Assembly: GCA_002325245.1 (NCBI GenBank)
Contig: DCRR01000022.1
Location: forward strand, 26,278-90,277
DNA from: Microbacteriaceae bacterium UBA1487
Lineage (GTDB): Bacteria > Actinomycetota > Actinomycetes > Actinomycetales > Microbacteriaceae
DNA: 64,000 nucleotides
Direction of reading: 5' to 3'
A model generated the notes under the pieces. The model did not search any database and was not told the DNA's origin. It worked only from the letters and a program-made list of their open reading frames with translations. The first letter of the stretch is position 1. Each line of letters opens with the position of its first letter. Both the position numbers and the translations under genes were made by a program. Shown here piece by piece: positions 41,488-49,817 of the stretch.

Positions 41488-41886
41488 ATGACGATGACAG
41501 ACCCGGTCGCGGACATGCTGACCCGTCTGCGCAACGCGAACCGCGCCTACCACGACACGGTTTCGCTGCCGAACAGCAAGCTCAAGACCCACATCGCCGA
41601 GATCCTCCAGAAGGAGGGCTACATCTCCGGGTGGAAGGTCGAAGAGGCGCGCGTGGGCTCGACGCTCACGATCGACCTCAAGTACGGCCCCAACCGTGAG
41701 CGGTCGATCGCGGGCATCAAGCGCGTGTCGAAGCCCGGCCTTCGCGTGTACGCCAAGTCGACGGAGATCCCTCACGTCCTCGGCGGACTCGGCGTGGCCA
41801 TCCTGTCCACCTCCTCGGGGCTCCTCACGGACCGCGAGGCGACCAAGAAGGGCGTGGGTGGGGAAGTCCTCGCCTACGTGTGGTGA
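41488..41886 (+). CDS. rpsH: 30S ribosomal protein S8
   Basis: 132 residues. MTMTDPVADMLTRLRNAN start and STSSGLLTDREATKKGVGGEVLAYVW end. Central 16S rRNA binder, a known autoregulator of spc operons elsewhere. GAAGGAAA precedes the ATG. Confidence 0.98.
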   Translation: MTMTDPVADMLTRLRNANRAYHDTVSLPNSKLKTHIAEILQKEGYISGWKVEEARVGSTLTIDLKYGPNRERSIAGIKRVSKPGLRVYAKSTEIPHVLGGLGVAILSTSSGLLTDREATKKGVGGEVLAYVW

Positions 41887-41892
41887 TCTGAC

Positions 41893-42429
41893 ATGTCGCG
41901 TATTGGACGTCTTCCCATCGACGTGCCCGCCGGCGTGACCGTGACGATCGACGGCCAGGCCGTCGCCGTCAAGGGTCCGAAGGGCGAGCTGTCGCTCACC
42001 GTCAAGAGCCCCATCGAGGTCAAGCTCGAAGAGGGCCAGGTCGTCGTGTCCCGTCCGGATGACGAGCGCGAATCGCGTTCGCTGCACGGACTCACCCGCA
42101 CGCTGATCGCCAACCAGATCGTCGGCGTGACCGAGGGCTACTCCAAGAGCCTCGAGGTCGTCGGCACCGGTTACCGCGTCGCGTCGAAGGGCAGCTCGGT
42201 CGAGTTCGCTCTCGGCTACTCGCACTCGATCACCGTGGACCCGCCCGCCGGCATCTCCTTCGAGGTCGAGGGCAACAACAAGCTGACCGTCAAGGGCATC
42301 GACAAGCAGGCCGTTGGCGAGGTCGCGGCGAACATTCGCAAGCTGCGCAAGCCCGAGCCCTACAAGGGCAAGGGTGTGCGTTACGCCGGCGAGGTCGTTC
42401 GTCGCAAGGCCGGAAAGAGTGGTAAGTGA
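41893..42429 (+). CDS. rplF: 50S ribosomal protein L6
   Basis: 178 residues. MSRIGRLPIDVPAGVTV start and the C-terminal motif PEPYKGKGVRYAGE. Near the factor-binding site. The stop overlaps a GTG in the frame of rplR. Confidence 0.98.
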   Translation: MSRIGRLPIDVPAGVTVTIDGQAVAVKGPKGELSLTVKSPIEVKLEEGQVVVSRPDDERESRSLHGLTRTLIANQIVGVTEGYSKSLEVVGTGYRVASKGSSVEFALGYSHSITVDPPAGISFEVEGNNKLTVKGIDKQAVGEVAANIRKLRKPEPYKGKGVRYAGEVVRRKAGKSGK

Positions 42430-42431
42430 TC

Positions 42432-42806
42432 ATGGCTGGAATCGTCAAGCGTTCGGATTCGAAGTCCGCGCAGCGCGCCCGTCGCCACACCCGTGTGCGC
42501 AAGCGCATCGTGGGCACGGAGGAGCGTCCGCGCCTCGTCGTCACCCGCTCGGCCCGTCACGTGTTCGTGCAGGTCGTTGATGACAGCAAGGGCCACACCG
42601 TGGCCTCCGCGTCGACCCTCGAGGCGGATCTTCGCGCCTTCGACGGCGACAAGACCGCAAAGGCCCGCAAGGTCGGCGAACTCGTCGCCGAACGTGCCAA
42701 GAAGGCCGGCATCGCCGCAGTCGTGTTCGACCGCGGTGGCAACCGCTACGCAGGACGCGTGGCCGCGATCGCCGAGGGCGCTCGCGAGGGAGGGCTGGAG
42801 CTGTGA
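42432..42806 (+). CDS. rplR: 50S ribosomal protein L18
   Basis: 124 residues from ATG 42432. 5S rRNA binder with RKRIVGTEERPRLVVTRS and VVFDRGGNRYAGRVAA. An in-frame GTG at 42426 overlapping rplF is possible. Confidence 0.97.
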   Translation: MAGIVKRSDSKSAQRARRHTRVRKRIVGTEERPRLVVTRSARHVFVQVVDDSKGHTVASASTLEADLRAFDGDKTAKARKVGELVAERAKKAGIAAVVFDRGGNRYAGRVAAIAEGAREGGLEL

Positions 42807-43522
42807 CCGAGGCCACTGAAAACCAGGAGCAGAACAACGTGACCGACGAGACCACCGTCGCGGCCGGCAAGGTCGTGGAGACGGCGGCCGGGACGGCGCC
42901 GTCGACCGAGCCTCGCGAGGCTCGTCGTGGCAGCCGTGAGCGTGGACCGCGCAACGATCGCGGTGCGCGTGGCGGCCGTGAGGAGAGCCAGTTCCTCGAG
43001 CGCGTCGTCACCATCAACCGCGTGTCGAAGGTCGTCAAGGGCGGCCGTCGCTTCAGCTTCACGGCGCTCGTCGTCGTGGGCGATGGCAACGGCATGGTCG
43101 GCGTCGGCTACGGCAAGGCGCGTGAGGTGCCGCTCGCGATCAGCAAGGGCGTCGAGGAGGCGAAGAAGAACTTCTTCCGCGTCCCGCGCTCCGGTGCGAC
43201 CATCCCGCACCCCGTGCAGGGTGAGGCCGCTGCCGGTGTCGTCCTGCTGCGTCCCGCCGGCCCCGGTACCGGTGTTATCGCCGGTGGTCCGGTCCGCGCG
43301 GTGCTCGAGTGCGCCGGCATCCACGACGTCCTGAGCAAGTCGCTCGGCTCGTCGAACACGATCAACATCGTTCACGCGACCGTGGAGGCGCTGCAGCAGC
43401 TCGAAGAGCCGCGCGCGGTGGCCGCACGTCGTGGCCTCGACTTCGAAGCCGTCGCTCCGGAGCGCCTCGTGCGCGCCGAGGCCGACGCTCGTGCCGCGGC
43501 AAGTGCAAAGGCAGGTTCATGA
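42803..43522 (+). CDS. rpsE: 30S ribosomal protein S5 with long N-terminal extension
   Basis: 239 residues, about 70 more than E. coli S5. Residues 1-62 are disordered (Glu/Thr-rich, then Arg/Gly-rich); the core starts near FLERVVTINRVSKVVKGGRR. RNA-binding loop GGRRFSFTALVVVGDGNG is intact. Starts by GTGA overlap with rplR; an internal GTG at 42839 would shorten the extension by 12 residues. Confidence 0.97.
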   Translation: MTEATENQEQNNVTDETTVAAGKVVETAAGTAPSTEPREARRGSRERGPRNDRGARGGREESQFLERVVTINRVSKVVKGGRRFSFTALVVVGDGNGMVGVGYGKAREVPLAISKGVEEAKKNFFRVPRSGATIPHPVQGEAAAGVVLLRPAGPGTGVIAGGPVRAVLECAGIHDVLSKSLGSSNTINIVHATVEALQQLEEPRAVAARRGLDFEAVAPERLVRAEADARAAASAKAGS

Positions 43523-43707
43523 TGGCTGCGCGCCTCAAGGTGACCCAGATCAAGTCCGTTATCAGCGAGAAGCAGAACCAGCGCGACACGCTGCGGAGCT
43601 TGGGCCTCAAGCGCATCGGCGACGTCGTCGTGCGTGAGGACACCCAGGCCAACCGCGGCTACGTCCGCACGGTCGCCCACCTCGTGAAGGTCGAGGAGAT
43701 TGACTAA
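43522..43707 (+). CDS. rpmD: 50S ribosomal protein L30
   Basis: 61 residues (MAARLKVTQIKSVIS). A second ATG one codon upstream (43519) overlaps the rpsE stop. Typical LRSLGLKRIGDVVV motif. The stop TAA overlaps the rplO ATG. Confidence 0.96.
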   Translation: MAARLKVTQIKSVISEKQNQRDTLRSLGLKRIGDVVVREDTQANRGYVRTVAHLVKVEEID

Positions 43708-44513
43708 TGGCTGAGGAAGACAAGAAGGAGACCGCTGCGGCGGCTCCGAAGAAGGCTCCGGCGAAGAAGGCTCCGGCCAAGGCCGCTGCCGACAAGCCGG
43801 CCGCTGAGAAGGCGCCCGCGAAGAAGGCTCCGGCCAAGACCACGGCCGCCAAGTCGACGGCCGCCAAGTCGACCGCCGCCAAGGCTCCGGCCAAGGCTGC
43901 CGCCGACAAGCCGGCTGCTGAGAAGGCGCCCGCGAAGAAGGCTCCGGCCAAGGCCGCTGCTGACAAGGCTCCGGCCGAGAAGGCCGCTGCTGAGAAGGCT
44001 CCGGCGGCGAAGGCTCCGGCCAAGGCCGCGGCGAAGCCCGCTGCCAAGAAGGCTGCCGAGCCCGCCGAGGCTCGCCCGCAGATCCTGAAGGCCCACCACC
44101 TGCGTCCGGCTGCGGGCGCGAAGAAGGCCAAGACCCGCGTGGGTCGCGGTGAGGGCTCGAAGGGCAAGACCGCGGGTCGCGGAACCAAGGGCACCAAGGC
44201 GCGCTACCAGGTGGCGGCCGGACTCGAGGGCGGAAACCTCAACTCGATCATGCGTGCGCCGAAGCTGCGCGGGTTCAAGAACCCGTTCCGCGTCGAGTAC
44301 CAGGTCGTCAACCTCGAGAAGCTCGCCGAGCTCTACCCGAAGGGCGGCGACGTCACCGTCGGCGACCTCGTGGCCAAGGGCGCCGTTCGCAAGAACGAGA
44401 AGGTCAAGGTTCTCGGTGGCGGCGACATTGCCGTCAAGCTGAACGTCACGGTGGACAAGGTCTCGAGCTCCGCGGAGCAGAAGATCGTCGCCGCCGGCGG
44501 TTCGGTCAAGTAG
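43707..44513 (+). CDS. rplO: 50S ribosomal protein L15 with histone-H1-like N-terminal extension
   Basis: 268 residues against about 145 in most bacteria. The L15 core begins near 124 (ILKAHHLRPAAGAKKAKTRVGRGEGSKGKTAGRG). Residues 1-123 are low complexity Lys/Ala/Pro, including two identical 24-residue blocks (21-44 and 59-82). The start is supported by TAATG coupling to rpmD, so the extension is probably translated. Such tails resemble histone H1 and mycobacterial HupB-type sequences. Last gene before a strong terminator. Confidence 0.95.
   Translation: MAEEDKKETAAAAPKKAPAKKAPAKAAADKPAAEKAPAKKAPAKTTAAKSTAAKSTAAKAPAKAAADKPAAEKAPAKKAPAKAAADKAPAEKAAAEKAPAAKAPAKAAAKPAAKKAAEPAEARPQILKAHHLRPAAGAKKAKTRVGRGEGSKGKTAGRGTKGTKARYQVAAGLEGGNLNSIMRAPKLRGFKNPFRVEYQVVNLEKLAELYPKGGDVTVGDLVAKGAVRKNEKVKVLGGGDIAVKLNVTVDKVSSSAEQKIVAAGGSVK
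43767..43952 (+). repeat. direct repeat in the rplO extension
   Basis: Two copies (43767-43838 and 43881-43952), 72 bp each, 114 bp apart. They encode the same 24 residues with only a few synonymous DNA differences, which indicates recent duplication or conversion. Confidence 0.75.
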
Positions 44514-44518
44514 TTTCT

Positions 44519-44551
44519 GACGGCGGCTCCCCGAAGTGGGGAGCCGCCGTC
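44519..44551 (+). terminator. spc operon terminator
   Basis: Perfect 14-bp stem (GACGGCGGCTCCCC / GGGGAGCCGCCGTC) with a 5-nt loop, 5 nt after the rplO stop, followed by TCTGCG. It separates the ribosomal protein operon from secY. Confidence 0.75.
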
Positions 44552-44563
44552 TCTGCGACCGGG

Positions 44564-44569
44564 TAAGGT
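44564..44569 (+). promoter_or_regulatory. candidate -10 of a secY promoter
   Basis: TAAGGT, just after the terminator; transcription would start near 44576, and a GGAGG ribosome site lies 4 nt before the GTG at 44600. No clear -35. Confidence 0.4.
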
Positions 44570-44599
44570 CGCACTGTCCCAAAAACTTCTGGAGGCGTC

Positions 44600-45922
44600 G
44601 TGTTCAGTGCCGTCGCGCGGATCTTCCGCACGCCCGACCTGCGTCGCAAGATCGGGTTCACGCTCGGCATCGTCGCGCTCTTCCGCCTGGGGTCGTTCAT
44701 CCCAGCGCCGTTTGTGCAGTTCGAGAACGTGCAGGCCTGTCTTGCCGGGAACTCCACTGCGGGGAGCCTGTACGACCTGGTCAACCTCTTCAGCGGCGGG
44801 GCTCTCCTGCAGCTGTCGATCTTTGCGCTCGGAATCATGCCGTACATCACGGCATCGATCATCGTGCAGCTGCTGCGCGTGGTCATCCCCCACTTCGACA
44901 CCCTCTACAAGGAGGGGCAGTCGGGTCAGGCGAAGCTCACGCAGTACACGCGCTACCTGACGATCGCGCTCGGCGTTCTGCAGTCGACCACGCTCATCAC
45001 GGTCGCGCGCTCCGGTGCGCTGTTCCCGACCGGCTCGGTCGCGGAGTGCTCCGACCTCATCGCCAACGACGCCTGGTACGCGATCCTGCTCATGGTCATC
45101 ACCATGACGGCCGGCACCGGCGTCATCATGTGGATGGGTGAGCTCGTCACCGAGCGCGGCATCGGCAACGGCATGTCGCTGCTGATCTTCACCTCGATCG
45201 CCGCGACGTTCCCGACCTCGCTCGGCACCATCGCCACGACGCGCGGCATCGAGATCTTCATCCTCGTGCTCGCGATCGGCGTGCTGATCATGGTCGCCGT
45301 CATCTTCGTCGAGCAGTCGCAGCGCCGCGTTCCGGTGCAGTACGCCAAGCGCATGGTCGGTCGCCGCACCTACGGCGGCAACAACACGTACATCCCGATC
45401 AAGGTCAACATGGCGGGCGTCGTACCGGTCATCTTCGCCTCGTCGCTGCTGTACCTGCCGGCGCTCATCGCGCAGTTCAACCAGCCTGCCGCCGGCGAAG
45501 CGCCCGCGGCCTGGGTGAGCTGGATCTCGGACACGCTGACGGCCGGTGACCACCCGCTGTACATGCTCACGTACTTCCTGCTCATCGTCGGCTTCACGTA
45601 CTTCTACGTCGCGATCACGTTCAACCCGGACGAGGTCGCCGACAACATGAAGAAGTACGGCGGCTTCATCCCGGGCATCCGCGCCGGGCGCCCCACGGCC
45701 GAGTACCTCGACTACGTCCTGACGCGCGTCACGCTGCCGGGCTCGATTTACCTGGGTCTCGTCGCGCTGATTCCGCTCATCGCGCTCGTGCTCGTCGGTG
45801 CCAACCAGAACTTCCCGTTCGGCGGCACGAGCATCCTGATCATGGTCGGCGTGGGCCTCGAGACGGTCAAGCAGATCGACTCGCAGCTGCAGCAGCGCCA
45901 TTACGAGGGGCTGCTGAAGTGA
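44600..45922 (+). CDS. secY: preprotein translocase subunit SecY
   Basis: 440 residues, ten membrane helices. Core of the Sec channel. Conserved GIMPYITASIIVQLL (plug/TM2 region), WMGELVTERGIGNGMSLLIF, and cytoplasmic loop C5 (RRVPVQYAKRMVGRRTYGG). GTG start with GGAGG. Overlaps adk by GTGA. Confidence 0.98.
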   Translation: MFSAVARIFRTPDLRRKIGFTLGIVALFRLGSFIPAPFVQFENVQACLAGNSTAGSLYDLVNLFSGGALLQLSIFALGIMPYITASIIVQLLRVVIPHFDTLYKEGQSGQAKLTQYTRYLTIALGVLQSTTLITVARSGALFPTGSVAECSDLIANDAWYAILLMVITMTAGTGVIMWMGELVTERGIGNGMSLLIFTSIAATFPTSLGTIATTRGIEIFILVLAIGVLIMVAVIFVEQSQRRVPVQYAKRMVGRRTYGGNNTYIPIKVNMAGVVPVIFASSLLYLPALIAQFNQPAAGEAPAAWVSWISDTLTAGDHPLYMLTYFLLIVGFTYFYVAITFNPDEVADNMKKYGGFIPGIRAGRPTAEYLDYVLTRVTLPGSIYLGLVALIPLIALVLVGANQNFPFGGTSILIMVGVGLETVKQIDSQLQQRHYEGLLK

Positions 45923-46503
45923 CCCGATTGCTGATCGTCGGACCGCCGGGTGCCGGCAAGGGCACCCAGGCGGCGCGGATCGCGGAGAAGTACCGGATCC
46001 CGACGATCTCGACGGGTGACATCTTCCGCTTCAACATCGCGAACGAGACCGAGCTGGGCAAGCAGGTGAAGGCGATCGTCGACTCCGGCGATTACGTCCC
46101 CGACTCGCTGACCAACGCGCTCGTGACGGATCGCCTCAACGAGGCAGACGCCCAGGGCGGGTTCCTGCTCGACGGCTACCCCCGCACGCCGGACCAGGTG
46201 CGCTACCTGGACGAGCTTCTCGCCTCGCACGGCCACGCGCTCGACGGTGTCGTGCGGCTCGCCGCCGACCAGGAGGAGGTCGTCCGGCGTCTGCGCCAGC
46301 GCTCGATCGAGCAGGGCCGCGTCGACGACTCCGAGGAGGCCATCCGGCACCGCCAGGAGGTCTACCAGCGCGAGACGGCGCCGCTGCTCGAGATGTTCGA
46401 CGAGCGCGGGCTGCTGATCGAGGTCGACGGACTCGGACCCATCGACGAGGTCACCGCACGAATCTTCGCTGCGCTCGACGCGCGCGATCTGGGCGCCGCT
46501 TAG
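45919..46503 (+). CDS. adk: adenylate kinase (short form)
   Basis: 194 residues. P-loop GPPGAGKGT (8-16), TISTGDIFR, DGYPRTPDQ. Lacks the long zinc LID domain, as in actinobacteria. Makes ADP from AMP and ATP. map, usual next gene in this operon, is absent. Confidence 0.97.
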   Translation: MTRLLIVGPPGAGKGTQAARIAEKYRIPTISTGDIFRFNIANETELGKQVKAIVDSGDYVPDSLTNALVTDRLNEADAQGGFLLDGYPRTPDQVRYLDELLASHGHALDGVVRLAADQEEVVRRLRQRSIEQGRVDDSEEAIRHRQEVYQRETAPLLEMFDERGLLIEVDGLGPIDEVTARIFAALDARDLGAA

Positions 46504-46564
46504 CGCACAACCTTGCTGCACCCGGCATCCGTGTCGGCGTGTGGCGAAAACTCCCCCGATGGGC

Positions 46565-46570
46565 TAGGCT
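46565..46570 (+). promoter_or_regulatory. candidate -10 of the infA promoter
   Basis: TAGGCT in the 155-nt gap after adk; weak -35 TGGCGA at 46542-46547 (17-nt spacer). Transcription would start near 46577, 82 nt before the infA ATG. Confidence 0.45.
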
Positions 46571-46658
46571 CGATCTTTGGTGCCGTGTGCCTTCGGGCGT
46601 GCCTGCATCACCCACCCACCGCACGACCAGCAGTACACACGTGAGCGCTTGAGAGGTT

Positions 46659-46880
46659 ATGGCCAAGAAAGACGGAGTCATCGAGATCGAGGGATCGGTG
46701 GTCGAAGCTCTTCCCAACGCGATGTTTCGCGTTGAGCTGAGCAACGGACACAAGGTTCTCGCCCACATTTCGGGCAAGATGCGTCAGCACTACATCCGGA
46801 TCCTTCCTGAGGACCGGGTGATCGTAGAGCTGAGCCCCTACGACCTGACTCGCGGCCGTATCGTCTACCGCTACAAGTAA
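46659..46880 (+). CDS. infA: translation initiation factor IF-1
   Basis: 73 residues, normal. MAKKDGVIEIEGSVVEALPN start, OB fold, end DLTRGRIVYRYK. AGAGGT ribosome site. Starts a set with rpmJ, rpsM and rpsK. Confidence 0.98.
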   Translation: MAKKDGVIEIEGSVVEALPNAMFRVELSNGHKVLAHISGKMRQHYIRILPEDRVIVELSPYDLTRGRIVYRYK

Positions 46881-46946
46881 GGACTGCTGGAAAGTAACGG
46901 CCGGGCACCTGACGGTGTCCGCGCACGATGACAGCGAGAGAGAACA

Positions 46947-47063
46947 ATGAAGGTCAACCCCAGCGTCAAGCCCATCTGCGACCACTGCAAGGTCATTCGC
47001 CGCAACGGTCGCGTCATGGTCATCTGCAAGTCCAACCCGCGCCACAAGCAGCGCCAGGGCTGA
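46947..47063 (+). CDS. rpmJ: 50S ribosomal protein L36 (zinc form)
   Basis: 38 residues (MKVNPSVKPICDHCKVIRR). Zinc ligands C11, C14, C27 and H33 are all present, so this is the C+ zinc-containing form. 66 nt after infA. Confidence 0.95.
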   Translation: MKVNPSVKPICDHCKVIRRNGRVMVICKSNPRHKQRQG

Positions 47064-47193
47064 CACGCACAAGCTCCACAACTGAATAGCTGAATCAGCA
47101 CCGTCAGAACCTCGCGAGAGGGGACACCCCGGGTCGGAGGCCCGGGCACCGACGGTGTGTCACACCTCCGAATGACTCCCAGGAGAAGCCACC

Positions 47194-47574
47194 ATGGCAC
47201 GTCTCGCCGGCGTCGACATCCCGCGCGAAAAGCGCGTGGAGGTCGCACTGACGTACATCTACGGTGTGGGGCGCACTCGCGCCCTCGCCACCCTCAAGGA
47301 AACCGGAATCTCCGGTGACATCCGCGTGAAGGATCTGACCGACGACCAGCTCGTCGCCCTTCGCGACTACATCGAGGGCACCTACAAGGTCGAGGGTGAC
47401 CTGCGCCGTGAGGTTCAGGCCGACATCCGTCGCAAGGTCGAGATCGGCTCGTACGAGGGCATCCGCCACCGTCGCGGCCTTCCGGTGCGCGGACAGCGCA
47501 CCAAGACCAACGCCCGCACCCGCAAGGGCCCGAAGCGCACCGTCGCCGGTAAGAAGAAGGCAGGCAAGAAGTAA
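47194..47574 (+). CDS. rpsM: 30S ribosomal protein S13
   Basis: 126 residues. ARLAGVDIPREKRVEVALTYIYGVG start, GLPVRGQRTKTNARTRKG end. Contacts the P-site tRNA. The 130-nt gap upstream has small inverted repeats only. TAATG coupling to rpsK. Confidence 0.98.
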   Translation: MARLAGVDIPREKRVEVALTYIYGVGRTRALATLKETGISGDIRVKDLTDDQLVALRDYIEGTYKVEGDLRREVQADIRRKVEIGSYEGIRHRRGLPVRGQRTKTNARTRKGPKRTVAGKKKAGKK

Positions 47575-47972
47575 TGGCTACCCCGAAGTCGGCCGCGCGC
47601 AAGCCCCGCCGCAAGGAGAAGAAGAACATCGCCGTGGGCCAGGCCCACATCAAGTCGACGTTCAACAACACCATCGTCTCGATCACCGACCCCTCGGGTG
47701 CGGTCATCGCCTGGGCCTCCGGCGGCGACGTCGGTTTCAAGGGCTCGCGCAAGTCGACCCCGTACGCGGCCGGCATGGCCGCCGAGGCGGCTGCGCGCAA
47801 GGCGCAGGAGAACGGCATGAAGAAGGTCGACGTCTTCGTGAAGGGCCCGGGTTCGGGTCGCGAGACGGCGATCCGTTCGCTGCAGTCGGCGGGCCTCGAG
47901 GTCGGCACGATCAACGATGTGACGCCTCAGGCTCACAACGGTGTTCGCCCGCCGAAGCGTCGCCGCGTCTAA
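47574..47972 (+). CDS. rpsK: 30S ribosomal protein S11
   Basis: 132 residues. GQAHIKSTFNNTIVSITD and NDVTPQAHNGVRPPKRRRV. Platform protein. rpsD, which follows in many genomes, is missing here. Confidence 0.98.
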   Translation: MATPKSAARKPRRKEKKNIAVGQAHIKSTFNNTIVSITDPSGAVIAWASGGDVGFKGSRKSTPYAAGMAAEAAARKAQENGMKKVDVFVKGPGSGRETAIRSLQSAGLEVGTINDVTPQAHNGVRPPKRRRV

Positions 47973-48010
47973 GTCTCAGACGCCGCGCTGACAGGTTCAC
48001 GTGGCGTGGT

Positions 48011-48040
48011 CGGGTGCGCTCCGCGCGCGCAGCGCACCCG
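48011..48040 (+). terminator. hairpin between rpsK and rpoA
   Basis: Perfect 10-bp stem (CGGGTGCGCT / AGCGCACCCG) with a 10-nt loop, no T-tract. It may set the ratio of ribosomal proteins to RNA polymerase alpha subunit, but this is inference. Confidence 0.5.
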
Positions 48041-48157
48041 GCCCACCCGCGGAATCGCGGCGCAGTTCTGACAATTCAATAACCCGGCGGCCCAGCCACC
48101 CGCCGTCTTCCCGTGAGCGTCATATGGCGGACGCTCTCGCCGAAAGGAAACACCAAC

Positions 48158-49150
48158 GTGCTGATTGCACAGCGTCCCACTCTGTCCGAGGAGAACATCT
48201 CGGAGTTCCGTTCGCGCTTCATCATCGAGCCCCTCGAGCCCGGCTTCGGCTACACGCTCGGGAACTCGCTGCGTCGCACGCTCCTCTCGTCGATTCCCGG
48301 TGCTGCGGTCACGAGCATCCGCCTCGACGGCATCCAGCACGAGTTCTCGACCGTTCCGGGTGTGAAGGAAGACGTCGTCGAGATCGTCTTGAACATCAAG
48401 AACCTCGTCGTCTCGAGCGAGCACGATGAGCCGATCACGGCGTACCTGCGCAAGAAGGGTGCCGGCCAGGTCACGGCCGCCGACATCTCCGCGCCGGCCG
48501 GGGTCGAGATCCACAACCCCGAGCTGGTCATCGCGACGCTCAACGACAAGGCGACGTTCGACCTCGAGCTCACCATCGAGCGCGGCCGCGGCTACGTCTC
48601 GGCGACGCAGAACCGCAGCGAGTTCAGCGAAGCGGGCCAGATCCCGATCGACTCGATCTACTCGCCCGTTCTCAAGGTCACCTACCGCGTGGAGGCCACG
48701 CGTGCCGGTGAGCGCACCGACTTCGACCGCCTGGTCGTCGACGTCGAGACGAAGCCGGCGATCAGCCCGCGCGACGCGATCGCGTCCGCCGGTCGCACCC
48801 TCACCGAGCTGTTCGGTCTCGCCCGCGAGCTGAACACCGCGGCCGAGGGCATCGAGATCGGCCCGGCCCCGGCCGAAGCCGTTCTGTCGACCGAGCTCAG
48901 CATGCCGATCGAAGACCTCGACCTGTCTGTGCGCAGCTACAACTGCCTCAAGCGCGAGGGCATCAACACGGTGAGCGAGCTCGTGGCGCTCTCCGAGACG
49001 CAGCTGATGAACATCCGCAACTTCGGCCAGAAGTCGGTCGATGAGGTGAAGGACAAGCTCGTCGAGATGGGCCTTTCGCTCAAGGACAGCGTGCCCGGCT
49101 TTGACGGCGCACACTTCTACGGCGGATACGACGAGGAAGAGAACCTCTAG
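48158..49150 (+). CDS. rpoA: DNA-directed RNA polymerase alpha subunit
   Basis: 330 residues from GTG 48158 (MLIAQRPTLSEENISEFRS); an in-frame start at 48113 lacks a ribosome site, while GAAAGGA precedes 48158. N-terminal dimer domain with LGNSLRRTLLSSIPGAAVTS; alpha-CTD around 240-320 with IEDLDLSVRSYNCLKREGI and NIRNFGQKSVDEVKDKL. Confidence 0.98.
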   Translation: MLIAQRPTLSEENISEFRSRFIIEPLEPGFGYTLGNSLRRTLLSSIPGAAVTSIRLDGIQHEFSTVPGVKEDVVEIVLNIKNLVVSSEHDEPITAYLRKKGAGQVTAADISAPAGVEIHNPELVIATLNDKATFDLELTIERGRGYVSATQNRSEFSEAGQIPIDSIYSPVLKVTYRVEATRAGERTDFDRLVVDVETKPAISPRDAIASAGRTLTELFGLARELNTAAEGIEIGPAPAEAVLSTELSMPIEDLDLSVRSYNCLKREGINTVSELVALSETQLMNIRNFGQKSVDEVKDKLVEMGLSLKDSVPGFDGAHFYGGYDEEENL

Positions 49151-49198
49151 AGCCGGCCGCCCCGCCGCTTCTGAGCTAGGAAACCAAGGAAAAACGAC

Positions 49199-49729
49199 AT
49201 GCCTAAGCCTACGAAGGGACCCCGCCTCGGAGGCGGACCCGCCCACGAGCGTCTGCTCCTCGCGAACCTCGCGGCGGCGCTCTTCACTCACAAGAGCATC
49301 CAGACGACCGAGACGAAGGCCAAGCGCCTGCGTCCGCTCGCGGAGCGCCTCATCACGTTCGCCAAGCGCGGCGACCTGCACGCGCGCCGTCGCGTGCTGT
49401 CGGTCATCTCGGACAAGGGCGTCGTGCACGAGCTCTTCACCGAGATCGCGCCGCTCGTCGCCGAGCGTGAGGGCGGATACACCCGCATCACGAAGACCGG
49501 TTACCGCAAGGGTGACAACGCGCCGATGGCCGTGATCGAGCTCGTTCTCGAGCCCGTCACGAAGAAGGCCAAGCCGGCGAAGGCCGCGGCGGCTCCCGCC
49601 AAGGCCGAGCCCGTCGCCGAGGAAGCCCCCGTCGAGGAGGCTCCGGTCGAGGAGGCGCCCGTCGAGGACGCCCCCGCCGAGGCCGAGGCCGAGGCGGAGG
49701 CCGAGGTCGCGGAGAGCGACGAGAAGTAG
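49199..49729 (+). CDS. rplQ: 50S ribosomal protein L17 with acidic C-terminal tail
   Basis: 176 residues; the core ends near 120 (APMAVIELVLEP), then a tail with Lys/Pro/Ala followed by EEAPVEEAPVE-type acidic repeats and poly-EAEA. Tails of this sort are also on L29 here. Followed by a terminator. Confidence 0.97.
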   Translation: MPKPTKGPRLGGGPAHERLLLANLAAALFTHKSIQTTETKAKRLRPLAERLITFAKRGDLHARRRVLSVISDKGVVHELFTEIAPLVAEREGGYTRITKTGYRKGDNAPMAVIELVLEPVTKKAKPAKAAAAPAKAEPVAEEAPVEEAPVEEAPVEDAPAEAEAEAEAEVAESDEK

Positions 49730-49751
49730 TCGTCGAGAGATTCGACACGCG

Positions 49752-49775
49752 AAGGGGGCCCTGAGGGGCCCCCTT
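49752..49775 (+). terminator. rplQ terminator
   Basis: AAGGGGGCCC, TGAG loop, GGGCCCCCTT, then TGTTGT: a 10-bp stem with a T-rich tail 22 nt after the rplQ stop. Ends the rpoA operon. Confidence 0.85.
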
Positions 49776-49805
49776 TGTTGTCTCGCCGCGACGGCGACGA
49801 CCGAG

Positions 49806-49811
49806 TAGATT
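49806..49811 (+). promoter_or_regulatory. -10 element of a leaderless promoter (GNAT gene)
   Basis: TAGATT, 6 nt before the ATG at 49818, without a ribosome site in between. Confidence 0.55.
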
Positions 49812-49817
49812 CACCGC

